64,000 nucleotides of DNA from Desulfobacteraceae bacterium. Lineage in GTDB: Bacteria; Desulfobacterota; Desulfobacteria; Desulfobacterales; Desulfosalsimonadaceae. Shown piece by piece: positions 28,398 to 36,744 of this stretch. The position numbers and the translations under genes are program-made. Numbering within the stretch: the first letter of the stretch is position 1; each line of letters starts with the position of its first letter. The notes beneath the pieces are model-generated. The model was not told where the DNA came from. It saw only the letters and a program-made list of their open reading frames with translations, and ran no database searches. The stretch spans positions 1-64,000 of the forward strand of contig QZKW01000077.1 of the NCBI GenBank assembly GCA_003599885.1, given 5' to 3'.

Positions 28398-28730
28398 TTA
28401 CACCCCCTCTTGATATTCATTCCACAGGGCCACGGCTTTTTTGATGTCCTTTTTCTGGCTCCCTTTGTCGCCGCCGCACAGCAAAAGAATGACGGTATTT
28501 CCTTCCAGGCCGTAATACACCCGGTATCCCGGCCCAAAATGAATTCTCAACTCATATACGCCCTGGCCAACGCCTTTTGTATCGCCAAAATTGCCAAGAC
28601 GAAGCCGGCTGATCCGGATATCAACTTTCACCTGGGCTTTGATATCTTTCAGGCCGTCAAACCATTCACTGAAATGATTTTTCCCATCCCCGCCAACATA
28701 TTCCTGTATGATTCTGGGCGCTGTTTCCAT
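28398..28730 (-). CDS. RelE/HigB-type toxin (phage Gp49-like)
   Basis: 110 residues. IIQEYVGGDGKNHFSEWFDGL near the start, the ELRIHFGPGYRVYYG core (about 59-73) and GGDKGSQKKDIKKAVALW at the end are hallmarks of the Gp49/HigB toxin family, ribosome-dependent or free mRNA interferases. The order is toxin first, antitoxin second. It is distinct from the higBA pair at the left window edge. Confidence 0.87.
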   Translation of the reverse strand: METAPRIIQEYVGGDGKNHFSEWFDGLKDIKAQVKVDIRISRLRLGNFGDTKGVGQGVYELRIHFGPGYRVYYGLEGNTVILLLCGGDKGSQKKDIKKAVALWNEYQEGV

Positions 28731-29052
28731 GATGTTTCAATGTAGCCTATAAGCGACGGAGTGTCAATCTTGTTTTTATCGCTACAAGGCCATTTTAATT
28801 TTTCCAGGCCACTCCTTTTCAAAAACATTTTACGGTTAAAAAAATCATTTCCTTGAATTTTCCGATTTTTGGCGATTTGAGGCGATTTAACGGAATTTGC
28901 TTCCTAAAAAAATAGCCTTTAAAATGCTTCGATTTTCGTCAATTTTCTTTGATTTTTGGTTTCTATATGACCCCAAAAAAATATTTGCTTTGATATATTT
29001 CCGGACCCTGTCACCCTTTCTATATTAACTATCTGAAAATTGCGAAAAAAGA

Positions 29053-29293
29053 GGGTGATAGCCTAGGGTGACTTGTGGGTGATAGGTGGGTGATAGCCTA
29101 TTTTGGGAATCACCCTGGGGTGATAGCCTCCGGCGATTCCCGGAACAAATCACCCTGGGCGGATGGCATAATAACCATTTGATTTTAATTGTAAAAAAAA
29201 CAACAGGGTGACAGCCTGGGTGATTGAAAAAAGGGGGCTATCACCCTCTTTTCCGGCCATAATCAATGAGTTATCAAGATAGGGTGATAGCCT
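29053..29293. repeat. Iteron-like array of GGGTGATAGCCT
   Basis: Full or nearly full copies start at 29053, 29077 (partial), 29088, 29118, 29206 (one change) and 29282, with an inverted copy at 29236-29246. Half-sites GGGTGA(T) occur at 29066 and 29218, and inverted ATCACCC at 29109 and 29149. The array sits in a gene-free stretch (28731-29576) with AT-rich flanks. The length, density and mixed orientation fit replication-initiator or regulator sites, an origin candidate for the element. Confidence 0.65.
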
Positions 29294-29576
29294 CCAACAT
29301 ATTGCCCCCCATATTTTTTTTAAAAAAATCCCTGTTTGAGGATCATTTTCGGCGATTTTTGAGCCGCAACATTTTTTGATGATCATGCATGATCCACAAA
29401 GCCCGCCGGATGGTATCCGGGGTAAACGGATTGAATCAGAAGGGGAGGGGCAGCCGATACACCCCCTGGGCTCATGCGGGAAAGTGTGCAAAAGCTACTT
29501 TTATGATGATTTTTAGGCTGTTATATTTCCCAAAGATGAAAAAAATTAACCTGTCATTTTACGGGGGAAGCATGGC

Positions 29577-29882
29577 ATGACTGAAAGGAATCACGGAGAG
29601 GCTGACAAGAAAAGCATTGAACTTACAAAAGAAACGATCCAGGCGGCGGGGTTTCCGGTCCAGGGGAGCTACAGGCCCGGCGAAGTCTGCAAAATACTTG
29701 GGATCAGTGAGCGGACCTTTTCCAAAATGACAAACAGCTATGAACCGGACCCGGAAACAGGCGGGCCGGTGAATCCCGGAACTCTGGACAGCTTCCGGAC
29801 CCTGGGGCAAAAGCGGGTGCGTTTCAATGAGCTGGCGTCCTATCTGGCCCGAAATAACACCTATGAAACCCTTTATTCCTAA
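29577..29882 (+). CDS. Small HTH DNA-binding protein, first of a tandem pair
   Basis: 101 residues. After a charged N-terminal tail, SYRPGEVCKILGISERTFSK is a MerR/excisionase-like helix-turn-helix, ending with RVRFNELASYLARNNTYE. The next gene has the same architecture (SY, VC, ILGIS, RTF, ELA.Y, RNNT), so the two are diverged duplicates. A helix-turn-helix start with a wing-like RVRF is common in element-encoded excision or regulatory factors. They lie next to the iteron array and may bind it. Confidence 0.72.
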   Translation: MTERNHGEADKKSIELTKETIQAAGFPVQGSYRPGEVCKILGISERTFSKMTNSYEPDPETGGPVNPGTLDSFRTLGQKRVRFNELASYLARNNTYETLYS

Positions 29883-29897
29883 TTTAATCGGAATTTT

Positions 29898-30179
29898 ATG
29901 CCTGTTGAAAACATGAACAACGCGGATAATCAGCTTCATAACCTGTTAAAAAGCATCGGCCAGCCGATCCGGAAAAGCTACAGTATCCTTGATGTCTGTT
30001 TTATTCTGGGGATCAGCCGGCGAACATTTCACTATTTGCGAGTCAAAGCGGAACGGGCCGGGACCGGAGGCCAAGGGCTTGAAAGCGTTATCAGGAACAA
30101 TGAAAGGCGGGTGTCGTTTTCCGAACTGGCGGCATACATGGAGCGGAATAACACGTTTTTGAACCGGAGCGGGGTTTAA
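29898..30179 (+). CDS. Small HTH DNA-binding protein, second of a tandem pair
   Basis: 93 residues, 15 bases after its paralogue. The HTH is SYSILDVCFILGISRRTFHYL and the end RRVSFSELAAYMERNNTF. The linker between helix and wing differs from the first copy (RAGTGGQGLES versus PDPETGGPVNP). The duplication suggests divided targets or heterodimer formation, but no evidence decides. Confidence 0.72.
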   Translation: MPVENMNNADNQLHNLLKSIGQPIRKSYSILDVCFILGISRRTFHYLRVKAERAGTGGQGLESVIRNNERRVSFSELAAYMERNNTFLNRSGV

Positions 30180-30357
30180 GCGGCTTTGGTTTGGAAAGAT
30201 TCAGGATGGAATAAAGGCGACCCCGCCTACCAGGATAGACAGGGCTGAACGAAATGGTTTAGCGGTCCTGGCCGAACCATTCCGCCCGGTAAGGAATATA
30301 TTCAGAATGAAATTTTTTGGCAAGAAATTATGGAAGCCGCCACTTTTGGTCTGGGGG

Positions 30358-30591
30358 CTATTTCTCGGCGGGGTCCGGAAGAATGGTCATGAGCTGATCA
30401 GGGGTACAGTTAAAAAAAACGCATAGTTTTTCGATGTTTTCAGTGTTTGTCTTATATCCTCTGACACCCGCAATCTTTGAAAGCGTTTGTCTTGAAATTC
30501 CAGTTGCTTCCGAAATTTCTTCATATTTTATTTTCCGGTCTTCCCTGAATTCTTTATCTGCAAGCAATGATTTGAAATTATATTTAATCAT
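30358..30591 (-). CDS. Cro/C1-type (XRE) repressor
   Basis: 77 residues with a complete XRE helix-turn-helix: KIKYEEISEATGISRQTLSKIAG, then NTENIEKLCVFFNCTPDQLM, the standard end of the fold. It is encoded opposite to the ORF6N gene, with AT-rich operator-like repeats between the two. This divergent arrangement is like a phage or satellite lysogeny switch. A repressor role for the replication genes is inferred. Confidence 0.82.
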   Translation of the reverse strand: MIKYNFKSLLADKEFREDRKIKYEEISEATGISRQTLSKIAGVRGYKTNTENIEKLCVFFNCTPDQLMTILPDPAEK

Positions 30592-30655
30592 AAACCTTCC
30601 TTTCTTGTATTGATTACAGCACTCATTAACACGTTATATTTAAGTGGTCAAATGT

Positions 30656-30730
30656 AAATTTTAGTTTAATAATGTCTTGACAAGTAAAAATTCACAAGTT
30701 AAATTTTAATTTAATTGAGTAAGCTATAAT
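30656..30730. promoter_or_regulatory. Divergent promoter and operator region
   Basis: TTGACA (30677-30682), 17 bases, TAAATT (30700-30705), and a TATAAT at 30725-30730, all toward the ORF6N gene. AAATTTTAGTTTAAT (30656) and AAATTTTAATTTAAT (30701) are near-identical direct repeats flanking the -35 box; the second lies in the dyad TTAAATTTTAATTTAA (30700-30715). This is a likely operator for the XRE repressor. Confidence 0.55.
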
Positions 30731-30762
30731 TTACATATTTTTTTTAAAAAAAGGGTGGGCAT

Positions 30763-31722
30763 ATGGAACAAACAAACCCTATTGAAATCGAAGGCCACAG
30801 CATTGAACGCATTGACTACCGGGGGCAGCCGGTTGTCACGTTCCGGATGGTGGATGAACTCCACGAAAGGCCGGAAGGCACTGCCGGAAGGGCGTTCAGG
30901 TACAACAAAGACAGACTTATAGAGGGTGAAGACTTTTTTAATGCTCCATTTGATGAATGGTGCAAAGTTTTGCCCCGGCAAATTTCGTCGATCTCAAAAA
31001 ATCACGCTCCTATGATCTTTCTTACCCAATTTGGCTACCTTCTCCTGGTCAAAACCTTAACTGATGACTTGGCCTGGAAAGTTCAGAGAGCACTTACTAA
31101 TTCATATTTCATGGCCGGGGGCGCTGGGCTTGACGGGCGGGCGGTGGGCCGGGCATGGAATCGGGAATTGCGGCTTTCCATGGAAGAACAGCGAAAATTC
31201 ATAAAGGCTGTCAGGATTGAAGCCGATCGGATCAGAAAGGGCCGGGGCAGTATTGAATCCCTGGCCGGCATGCCGATGATTCAGGCGGCGGTTCGGGATA
31301 TGCTGGAAAACGATCCCAAACCCCGGTTTGACGGTCCGGAGGCCGGCGGCAATGCAAAGGCCCTGATCAACTGGCTTGACCTGCTGGTGACGGAATGCCT
31401 TTCGGATACTGCGACCTTTAACCGGGGATACGGGCTCAGGTTTGAACCGTCCCTGAATGGATCCGGGGAACTGGAAGCCATTACGTTTTTGGCCTCCACA
31501 CGGGAACTTTACGCGGCGCTGATCAGGCTATCCCGGAATTCTGAAATCGATTTCCCCTTTAAAAGTGTGCGGCACCTGGGGGCGAAACAAAATTACCCGG
31601 TTGATGTGTTCCAGGCCGCCGGGTGGGGATTCAAACGAAACCTGAAGCATATCCGGGGAATCGGCCTGCATCGGTTTGCAAAACGGATATCTCAAGGCGT
31701 TTCACGGGAATTAACGGAGTAG
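30763..31722 (+). CDS. ORF6N-domain antirepressor-like protein
   Basis: 319 residues. Residues 12-118 match the ORF6N domain of phage antirepressors: GQPVVTFRMVDELHERPEGTAGRAFRYNKD and IFLTQFGYLLLVKTLTDDLAWKVQ. A charged helical linker follows (about 130-200). Residues 200-307 are a separate domain also found, without gaps, at the C-terminus of the element's primase: 28 of 72 residues identical from residue 236 by hand count, including ST.ELY, VR.LGA and K..RG. It lies behind the divergent operator opposite the XRE repressor. Family knowledge says it counters a repressor; the shared tail suggests it also binds the same DNA as the primase. Confidence 0.8.
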   Translation: MEQTNPIEIEGHSIERIDYRGQPVVTFRMVDELHERPEGTAGRAFRYNKDRLIEGEDFFNAPFDEWCKVLPRQISSISKNHAPMIFLTQFGYLLLVKTLTDDLAWKVQRALTNSYFMAGGAGLDGRAVGRAWNRELRLSMEEQRKFIKAVRIEADRIRKGRGSIESLAGMPMIQAAVRDMLENDPKPRFDGPEAGGNAKALINWLDLLVTECLSDTATFNRGYGLRFEPSLNGSGELEAITFLASTRELYAALIRLSRNSEIDFPFKSVRHLGAKQNYPVDVFQAAGWGFKRNLKHIRGIGLHRFAKRISQGVSRELTE

Positions 31723-31750
31723 TTTTTATCACAGGATTTTCAAACACATG

Positions 31751-31767
31751 TTCCATTGACAATGGAA
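31751..31767. promoter_or_regulatory. Perfect 17-bp dyad, operator-like
   Basis: TTCCATTG and CAATGGAA flank a single A, 28 bases before the next start codon. It is too short and lacks a T-run for a terminator, so an operator is more likely. Confidence 0.4.
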
Positions 31768-31795
31768 TCAACAGCGAAAAAGGAGCGGACCTACC

Positions 31796-32215
31796 ATGAT
31801 GAATCAGGAGAAGTTGAATTTTGATATTATCGTCAGCATTCAAGAGGAATTTGACCACTACAAACACATGATGACAACCCTTTCCATGCTGATCAGAAAC
31901 TTTCCACCGAATTTAGGCTTTACCGATGATGATCTTCTGGGGTTGTCGTTTCTCATGGATTATATCACTGAAGGTCAGGAGCAAATATTTAAAAAAGGAG
32001 AGGAAGAAGTGAAGAAAAACCCCAAATATATCATTGCCCGGGCCGAAGAAATTCTTTCCATTCCCCCCGGCGGAAGGCGGAATATAGGTGACTTTAATGA
32101 AATAATCGAAAATCTCAAAGATGTCATAAAGGTATTTGGGAAAGATTGTTTTCCGAAAGCCCCGGAACTGCTTGAGAAATTAGAACGGATTACGGAAACG
32201 GCTGTTAAAAAATAA
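31796..32215 (+). CDS. Hypothetical helical protein
   Basis: 139 residues behind an AAAGGAG site. It is mostly helical (DIIVSIQEEFDHYKHMMTTLSMLIR; NEIIENLKDVIKVFGKDCFPKAPELLEKLERI), acidic then basic, with no membrane segment or catalytic motif. I do not recognise it. It sits between the antirepressor and a MerR-like regulator in the same transcription direction. Confidence 0.6.
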   Translation: MMNQEKLNFDIIVSIQEEFDHYKHMMTTLSMLIRNFPPNLGFTDDDLLGLSFLMDYITEGQEQIFKKGEEEVKKNPKYIIARAEEILSIPPGGRRNIGDFNEIIENLKDVIKVFGKDCFPKAPELLEKLERITETAVKK

Positions 32216-32271
32216 TGATATTCCAGATTTTTTGTTGACTTGTGGATAGAAGACCTCTTATATAAAAAAAA

Positions 32272-32291
32272 GTTTGACACATGTTTGACAC
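32272..32291 (+). promoter_or_regulatory. Tandem GTTTGACAC repeats, one helical turn apart
   Basis: GTTTGACAC occurs at 32272-32280 and 32283-32291, spaced 11 bases. Each contains TTGACA, so they may be overlapping -35 boxes and a regulator site for the MerR-like gene starting at 32327. An AT-rich imperfect dyad lies just downstream. Confidence 0.4.
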
Positions 32292-32326
32292 CAATTAAAA
32301 CTTAATTTTTAGTTAATTTTAAACCA

Positions 32327-33133
32327 ATGGCCGATAAAAAAACAATTAAGAAGATATCAGAGCGGGAGGATTTGTTAACTGTTGGTGAACTCATTGAATC
32401 ATATGAAGAATTCAGAAAGGAATTCGGATATCCGGATGAAGCAAAAGTGAGTGAGAGAGCTTTTCGTTTTTGGGCGGCAAAAGGTCTTTTCTCTCCACCC
32501 TACAGAGGAAAATTCAACCGTGCTTTGTATCCAAAATCCACCGAATTGGATATTTTGGTGATACGCATTTTTCAAGTCACTTATGGGTTGTCTATTAATC
32601 AAATCAAAGAATTATTTGAAGGGTTTACGGTAAGTTACTATGAGGCTGTTGAAAATATAAAAAAATCAGATAGCTCCTTAACGCGGAAAGAATTTGAAGA
32701 CCTATTATCCGGCAACCAGCCTAATAAAATTTCCCTGGCCCGAAAAATCATAAAGCAACACTTACCGAACTATGCAGGAAAAGAAGAATACAAATCGTTT
32801 TTAAAAGACCTGGCGGATCTTTACAAAAAAATCAGCGAGGCCACTTATTATAGCTATTTGAATAAAACAGGGGATGAGCTTTTTCATATTACGATTGAGT
32901 TAATCGGAAAGAGCGAAGAAGGTTGCCCAACTGACCCTATAGAATGGTCAAGGATTCAGTTTGTCAAAGGAATACTGTCTTTTATCGATGGCGTGAAACA
33001 ACAGCAATATGAACCTGAAAAAGGTTTAGATATGGTGATGGCAATGAAACCGGAGGCTTATAAGATATGCAAAAAAATGTTCAGTTATTCAAGAGAATTG
33101 AGGCTATCCAAACCAACAAAGAACCAAAAATAA
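32327..33133 (+). CDS. MerR-like winged-helix protein
   Basis: 268 residues. Residues 35-100 (KVSERAFRFWAAKGLFSPPYRGKFNRALYPKSTELDILVIRIF, then YGLSINQIKELFEGF) have the MerR winged-helix pattern: recognition helix, wing with basic residues, and a helix that counts binding sites. The rest is helical and unassigned, with several aromatic residues (NYAGKEEYKSFLKDLADLYKKISEATYYSYL). No metal- or drug-binding Cys motif is seen. It is followed by a strong terminator at 33135. A regulatory role in the element is inferred. Confidence 0.68.
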   Translation: MADKKTIKKISEREDLLTVGELIESYEEFRKEFGYPDEAKVSERAFRFWAAKGLFSPPYRGKFNRALYPKSTELDILVIRIFQVTYGLSINQIKELFEGFTVSYYEAVENIKKSDSSLTRKEFEDLLSGNQPNKISLARKIIKQHLPNYAGKEEYKSFLKDLADLYKKISEATYYSYLNKTGDELFHITIELIGKSEEGCPTDPIEWSRIQFVKGILSFIDGVKQQQYEPEKGLDMVMAMKPEAYKICKKMFSYSRELRLSKPTKNQK

Positions 33134-33134
33134 A

Positions 33135-33162
33135 GCCGATCATGCGGGCGGGCATGATCGGC
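33135..33162 (+). terminator. Rho-independent-like terminator
   Basis: An 11-bp stem GCCGATCATGC/GCATGATCGGC with a 6-base loop begins at the stop codon of the MerR-like gene. The downstream side is A-rich rather than T-rich, and a long T-run occurs only near 33206-33216, so it may work best as a terminator on the opposite strand. Confidence 0.5.
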
Positions 33163-33268
33163 CAGAAAAAAAGAACCCCGAGACCAGGCAGGCGGCAGTG
33201 GAGTCTTTTTTTTTGTACATAAAGAATCCATGGCTGTCAATAGGGCAACCACAAAAGGAGAGCGGAAA

Positions 33269-33436
33269 ATGGATAAGATAATCGAAAGGATCGAAGGCGA
33301 TAAAATCATTGTTGATGAAAACGGTAACTTCCCAAAAGAACTTGTTTTTTGCGGAAAGGATGAAAACGGAGCGGTTACGGTTAAGAAAAAACGAATACTC
33401 CGAAAAACACGTAATGGCGGATTCATTCTCAATTAA
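33269..33436 (+). CDS. Small hypothetical protein
   Basis: 55 residues from ATG 33269, behind AAAGGAGAG. MDKIIERIEGDKIIVDENG starts a small mixed strand protein ending in a basic part (VKKKRILRKTRNGGF). An upstream in-frame ATG at 33230 lacks a ribosome site. No function can be given; the basic end could contact nucleic acid. Confidence 0.55.
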   Translation: MDKIIERIEGDKIIVDENGNFPKELVFCGKDENGAVTVKKKRILRKTRNGGFILN

Positions 33437-33484
33437 AGCATAATAACAGCCAGCCAGCCATAAGCCAGCGCGCTTAAAGCCAGC

Positions 33485-33527
33485 CAGCCGGAAAAACAGG
33501 ATAGATTTATGTCCTGTTATCCGGCTG
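33485..33527 (+). terminator. Two-part hairpin with T-rich tail
   Basis: CAGCCGG (33485-33491) pairs with CCGGCTG (33521-33527), and inside it ACAGGA (33496-33501) with TCCTGT (33512-33517). TTTTATTT follows, so a terminator or attenuator before the AlpA-like gene is plausible. Short CAGC-type direct repeats precede it (33451-33490). Confidence 0.5.
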
Positions 33528-33567
33528 TTTTATTTCTGGCCCAAACATGGATGAAAGGAAAAGAGAA

Positions 33568-33780
33568 ATGACGGACATAGCGGAAAACACCGAATATCAG
33601 AAAATCCAGACCGAATCTTTGGGGGAATTTTGCGACCGCTGGGGGGTGCCCAAGTCCTGGGGATACAGCCGGACCCGGTTACAAGGCAAGGAACGAATTC
33701 CGCATATAAAAGCCGGGAAGTACATCAGAATCATTCCCCGGCAGGCGGATGAATGGATGATCAGGAACGGCAAGGCATAA
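33568..33780 (+). CDS. AlpA/excisionase-like HTH protein
   Basis: 70 residues from ATG 33568, behind AAAGGAAAAG; an ATG at 33547 in frame has no ribosome site. LGEFCDRWGVPKSWGYSRTRL followed by IPHIKAGKYIRIIPRQADEWMI is the usual helix-turn-helix plus wing of excisionases and AlpA regulators, which in P4-like elements control integrase or replication genes. It lies directly upstream of the primase gene. Confidence 0.75.
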   Translation: MTDIAENTEYQKIQTESLGEFCDRWGVPKSWGYSRTRLQGKERIPHIKAGKYIRIIPRQADEWMIRNGKA

Positions 33781-33846
33781 TCCGGAAATGAGATTGTCAT
33801 GAAACAGCGGGGCTTGGCGCTGAATGAGCCTGAAACGGAGTGAGTA

Positions 33847-36711
33847 ATGCAACGTGCGGATGATTTTCAACGGATCAAAGAAAACATCGATATAAAACAG
33901 GAAATCGAACGAAGAACCGGCCAGACAACCAAACCAGACGGCAAGGGTCATGCCCTGCCCGAATGCCCGTTTTGCGGCGGCCACAATTGTTTCAAGATCA
34001 GCCCCACAGAGCATTTGTTTAACTGTTTCCAGTGTTCCGCGGGGGGAAGCGTCATCGATTTTGTTATGAAATTTGCGCCATGTTCAGAGCGGGAGGCCAT
34101 TTTGGACTTGGCCGGAGTCCATGGGATTGAAATTAACGCCGGGGGCCCGGGCGGCGGCGATGCCCGGCGGGACCATGGGAGAGATGCGATATTCGAGACA
34201 GCGGCGGAATATTACCACCGGGTTTTAATGGCTACCAGAACGGCGCTTTCATATCAAAACAAGGCCCGGCAACATGATAGCCTGACCCTGGCAAAATTCC
34301 ATGTTGGCTACGCGGACGGCAACCTTCACGGCCATTTAATCAAACAGGGTTTCACTGAGGATCAGATTATTGCATCCGGGCTTGTCAAGAGTTATGCAGC
34401 CGCGGTTAAAGACGTTTTTTGGCCTGGGCAATACATTTACCCGCATGTCGGAAAATCCGGCAAGATCGGAGATTTCACCACAAAAGAACCGAATAGCAAA
34501 AACAATCCCAGACTTCGCAGTGAATACAAAGACCCGGATTGCCTTTTTTTTAATATGCCCGCCTTCAATTCGGATACGGTCATTCTTGTGGAAGGGCAAA
34601 ACGACCTTCTTTCCGTTTTTGGCCGTGGGGAATGCCAGAATGTGGCGGCATGCTGCGGGCAGCTTTCAAAGGGCCAGATCGATTTCATCAAACAGTGGGC
34701 TTCCAGACGCCCGGGCAAAACAATTTTTTTGTGTTTTGACAATGACAAGCAAGGGAACGGTTACCGGGAAAAAATCGAGAATGAGCTTTCCGAGCAATGC
34801 CTTTCCGATAAAATCATTTCCATTAACCGGAAATTTGCAAACCAGGAGCGGGACACTATCGAGGCCGATCAGCGGGAAGAAGAATCGGAACCGTCGGTAT
34901 CCATACCACTGGCTAAAACCGTAAGATTGAAAGCGATTCGGTTTGATGAAAAATATAAAGATATTGATGAATTCCTAAAGCAGACGGACAAACCGGCGGA
35001 AGCCATGCGGTCTTTGATGGAAAACGCCGATGTTTTTCTGGCCCCCCTTAAGCGCCTGCTTTCGATGTATCGGGGCTGGTGTCACATGCTGGATATAAAG
35101 GCCGGATCGAATGAAATCGGGGAAATCATCTTCGATTATTTCCAGACCAAAGGCCAGTATTTTGTTGATGGGGATAAAAGCTTCCTGTTTTTCAGAAGCA
35201 AAATCTATGAAATCGGCAATAACATGCCTTTTAAATCAATGCTTTATGAGCTTGCCGGGATTAATTACGCCAATTCGTCAACCAGGCAGATTTTTGAGGT
35301 TTTGCAGGCCAAAGCGTATGAATATGGGCGTCATACACAGGTGCCCGGCTGGATCCATACGGACCTGGAAAACAAGACCATATATTTCAACCTGAACAAC
35401 GATAAAAACGAGATATTAAGGATTTCCCCGGGGAATATCGAGATCATTCTGAACGGCACTAACACCGAAAAAATCTTGCTGAACAGCTCCCCCAAAATGC
35501 GGCCCCTGCAATATCTTCAGGACGTGGATATTCAGGAGGCCATGAACGAATTTAACCGGCTTTTTATGAAAAATCTGGCCTGCAATGCTTCCGACAAGTT
35601 TTTTATCGCCGTCGTGGTGATGAATACCATTCTTATTCAATACACCAAGGCACGCGGGATCACCAAATTTTCGGGAACGCATGCCAGCGGCAAAACCGGC
35701 GGGGCGGCGCTTATCACTACATTGGTATATGGTCAGGATTATGTGACCATCGGCAGCCCGGCGGCGGATTTTTCCGAAGCAACCCGGAGCCCTATAACGA
35801 TCCAGGATAACCTTGAATCCGATACCATGAGCAAGACGCAGCGTGATTTTTTGCTTGTGGCGGCAACCGGAATCACAAAGCAGAAACGGAAATCCGGCAC
35901 CGACAGCGAAAACGTTTATGAACGAGTTCAAACACAGGTCATTGTCACAGCCATAGAGCCTTTTTCAGAAGGTGAACTGATTTCCAGGACCAATGATATC
36001 TTTTTTGGCGAAAAATATTTTGATTCGGATTTTGTGGAGGCCACGGAAATAGAATCGAAACTCGTTTCGGCAAGGGACCGGATATGGTCCGCAATTTTCA
36101 AGCTTATCGCCTATGACGTGTTGCCTGGGTTTGCCGAAAAACGAAAATCCGCTTTAAATCTGCTCAAGGATAAATACGCGGGCCATTCCAAATCCAGACT
36201 TAACGAACTGTATTCATGCCTGTTTATTCTATGCGGCGAGCTATTGAAATATGTCCCCCATCCTGAACATTCCGCCGGCAGATTACCTGACTTAACAGCC
36301 CCCCATCTTGTCCTGAATGACTGGATAGAACAACAGGATCGGATAGACCGGGCCACGGCCGGCGAGACAAACCCGATATTGTACCGGCTGGAACTTCTTT
36401 TGAGGGAATATATCAGAAACCCTGAAGCATTCCGCCAAACCTACCTGTTTGAATGCACGCATAACTTGGGCGGGGTGGATGAAATCATTGAAGTCAGGTT
36501 CATCTTATCCACCAGCGAGCTTTATTCGGCTTTTGAAATTCTTGCCAAGAACCGGGGCGGGCAATGCCCATATAGGAACGTCCGGCAGCTTGGGGCACGG
36601 TTAAACGACAGCATGAAGGTATTGGAGGCCGCAAGATGGCGATTCCAGCCCAGAATAAAAACCGTGCGGGGAGAGCCCAAACACGTGTTTATGAAAACCT
36701 TTGATGATTGA
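33847..36711 (+). CDS. Primase-helicase-like replication protein
   Basis: 954 residues. A CHC2 zinc finger (about 38-70: CPFCGGHNCFKI, NCFQCSAGG) is followed by a TOPRIM domain (about 240-330) with VILVEGQND and the acidic CFDNDKQG. A P-loop domain (about 570-790) has FSGTHASGKTGG as Walker A. Residues 843-950 are the domain shared with the ORF6N protein. The layout recalls P4 alpha (primase, helicase, C-terminal origin-binding domain), though the P-loop part is diverged and I cannot name its family. It probably starts replication of the element, with the iterons at 29.1-29.3 kb as candidate target. It lies 66 bases after the AlpA-like gene. Confidence 0.82.
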   Translation: MQRADDFQRIKENIDIKQEIERRTGQTTKPDGKGHALPECPFCGGHNCFKISPTEHLFNCFQCSAGGSVIDFVMKFAPCSEREAILDLAGVHGIEINAGGPGGGDARRDHGRDAIFETAAEYYHRVLMATRTALSYQNKARQHDSLTLAKFHVGYADGNLHGHLIKQGFTEDQIIASGLVKSYAAAVKDVFWPGQYIYPHVGKSGKIGDFTTKEPNSKNNPRLRSEYKDPDCLFFNMPAFNSDTVILVEGQNDLLSVFGRGECQNVAACCGQLSKGQIDFIKQWASRRPGKTIFLCFDNDKQGNGYREKIENELSEQCLSDKIISINRKFANQERDTIEADQREEESEPSVSIPLAKTVRLKAIRFDEKYKDIDEFLKQTDKPAEAMRSLMENADVFLAPLKRLLSMYRGWCHMLDIKAGSNEIGEIIFDYFQTKGQYFVDGDKSFLFFRSKIYEIGNNMPFKSMLYELAGINYANSSTRQIFEVLQAKAYEYGRHTQVPGWIHTDLENKTIYFNLNNDKNEILRISPGNIEIILNGTNTEKILLNSSPKMRPLQYLQDVDIQEAMNEFNRLFMKNLACNASDKFFIAVVVMNTILIQYTKARGITKFSGTHASGKTGGAALITTLVYGQDYVTIGSPAADFSEATRSPITIQDNLESDTMSKTQRDFLLVAATGITKQKRKSGTDSENVYERVQTQVIVTAIEPFSEGELISRTNDIFFGEKYFDSDFVEATEIESKLVSARDRIWSAIFKLIAYDVLPGFAEKRKSALNLLKDKYAGHSKSRLNELYSCLFILCGELLKYVPHPEHSAGRLPDLTAPHLVLNDWIEQQDRIDRATAGETNPILYRLELLLREYIRNPEAFRQTYLFECTHNLGGVDEIIEVRFILSTSELYSAFEILAKNRGGQCPYRNVRQLGARLNDSMKVLEAARWRFQPRIKTVRGEPKHVFMKTFDD

Positions 36712-36744
36712 TCGAACAATTCATAAACCCAAGAGGGAAGCATT

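Noticed and set aside
29053-29293. CRISPR array
   Set aside because: The repeats are 12 bases, irregularly spaced and in both orientations, with no cas genes. Iterons fit better.
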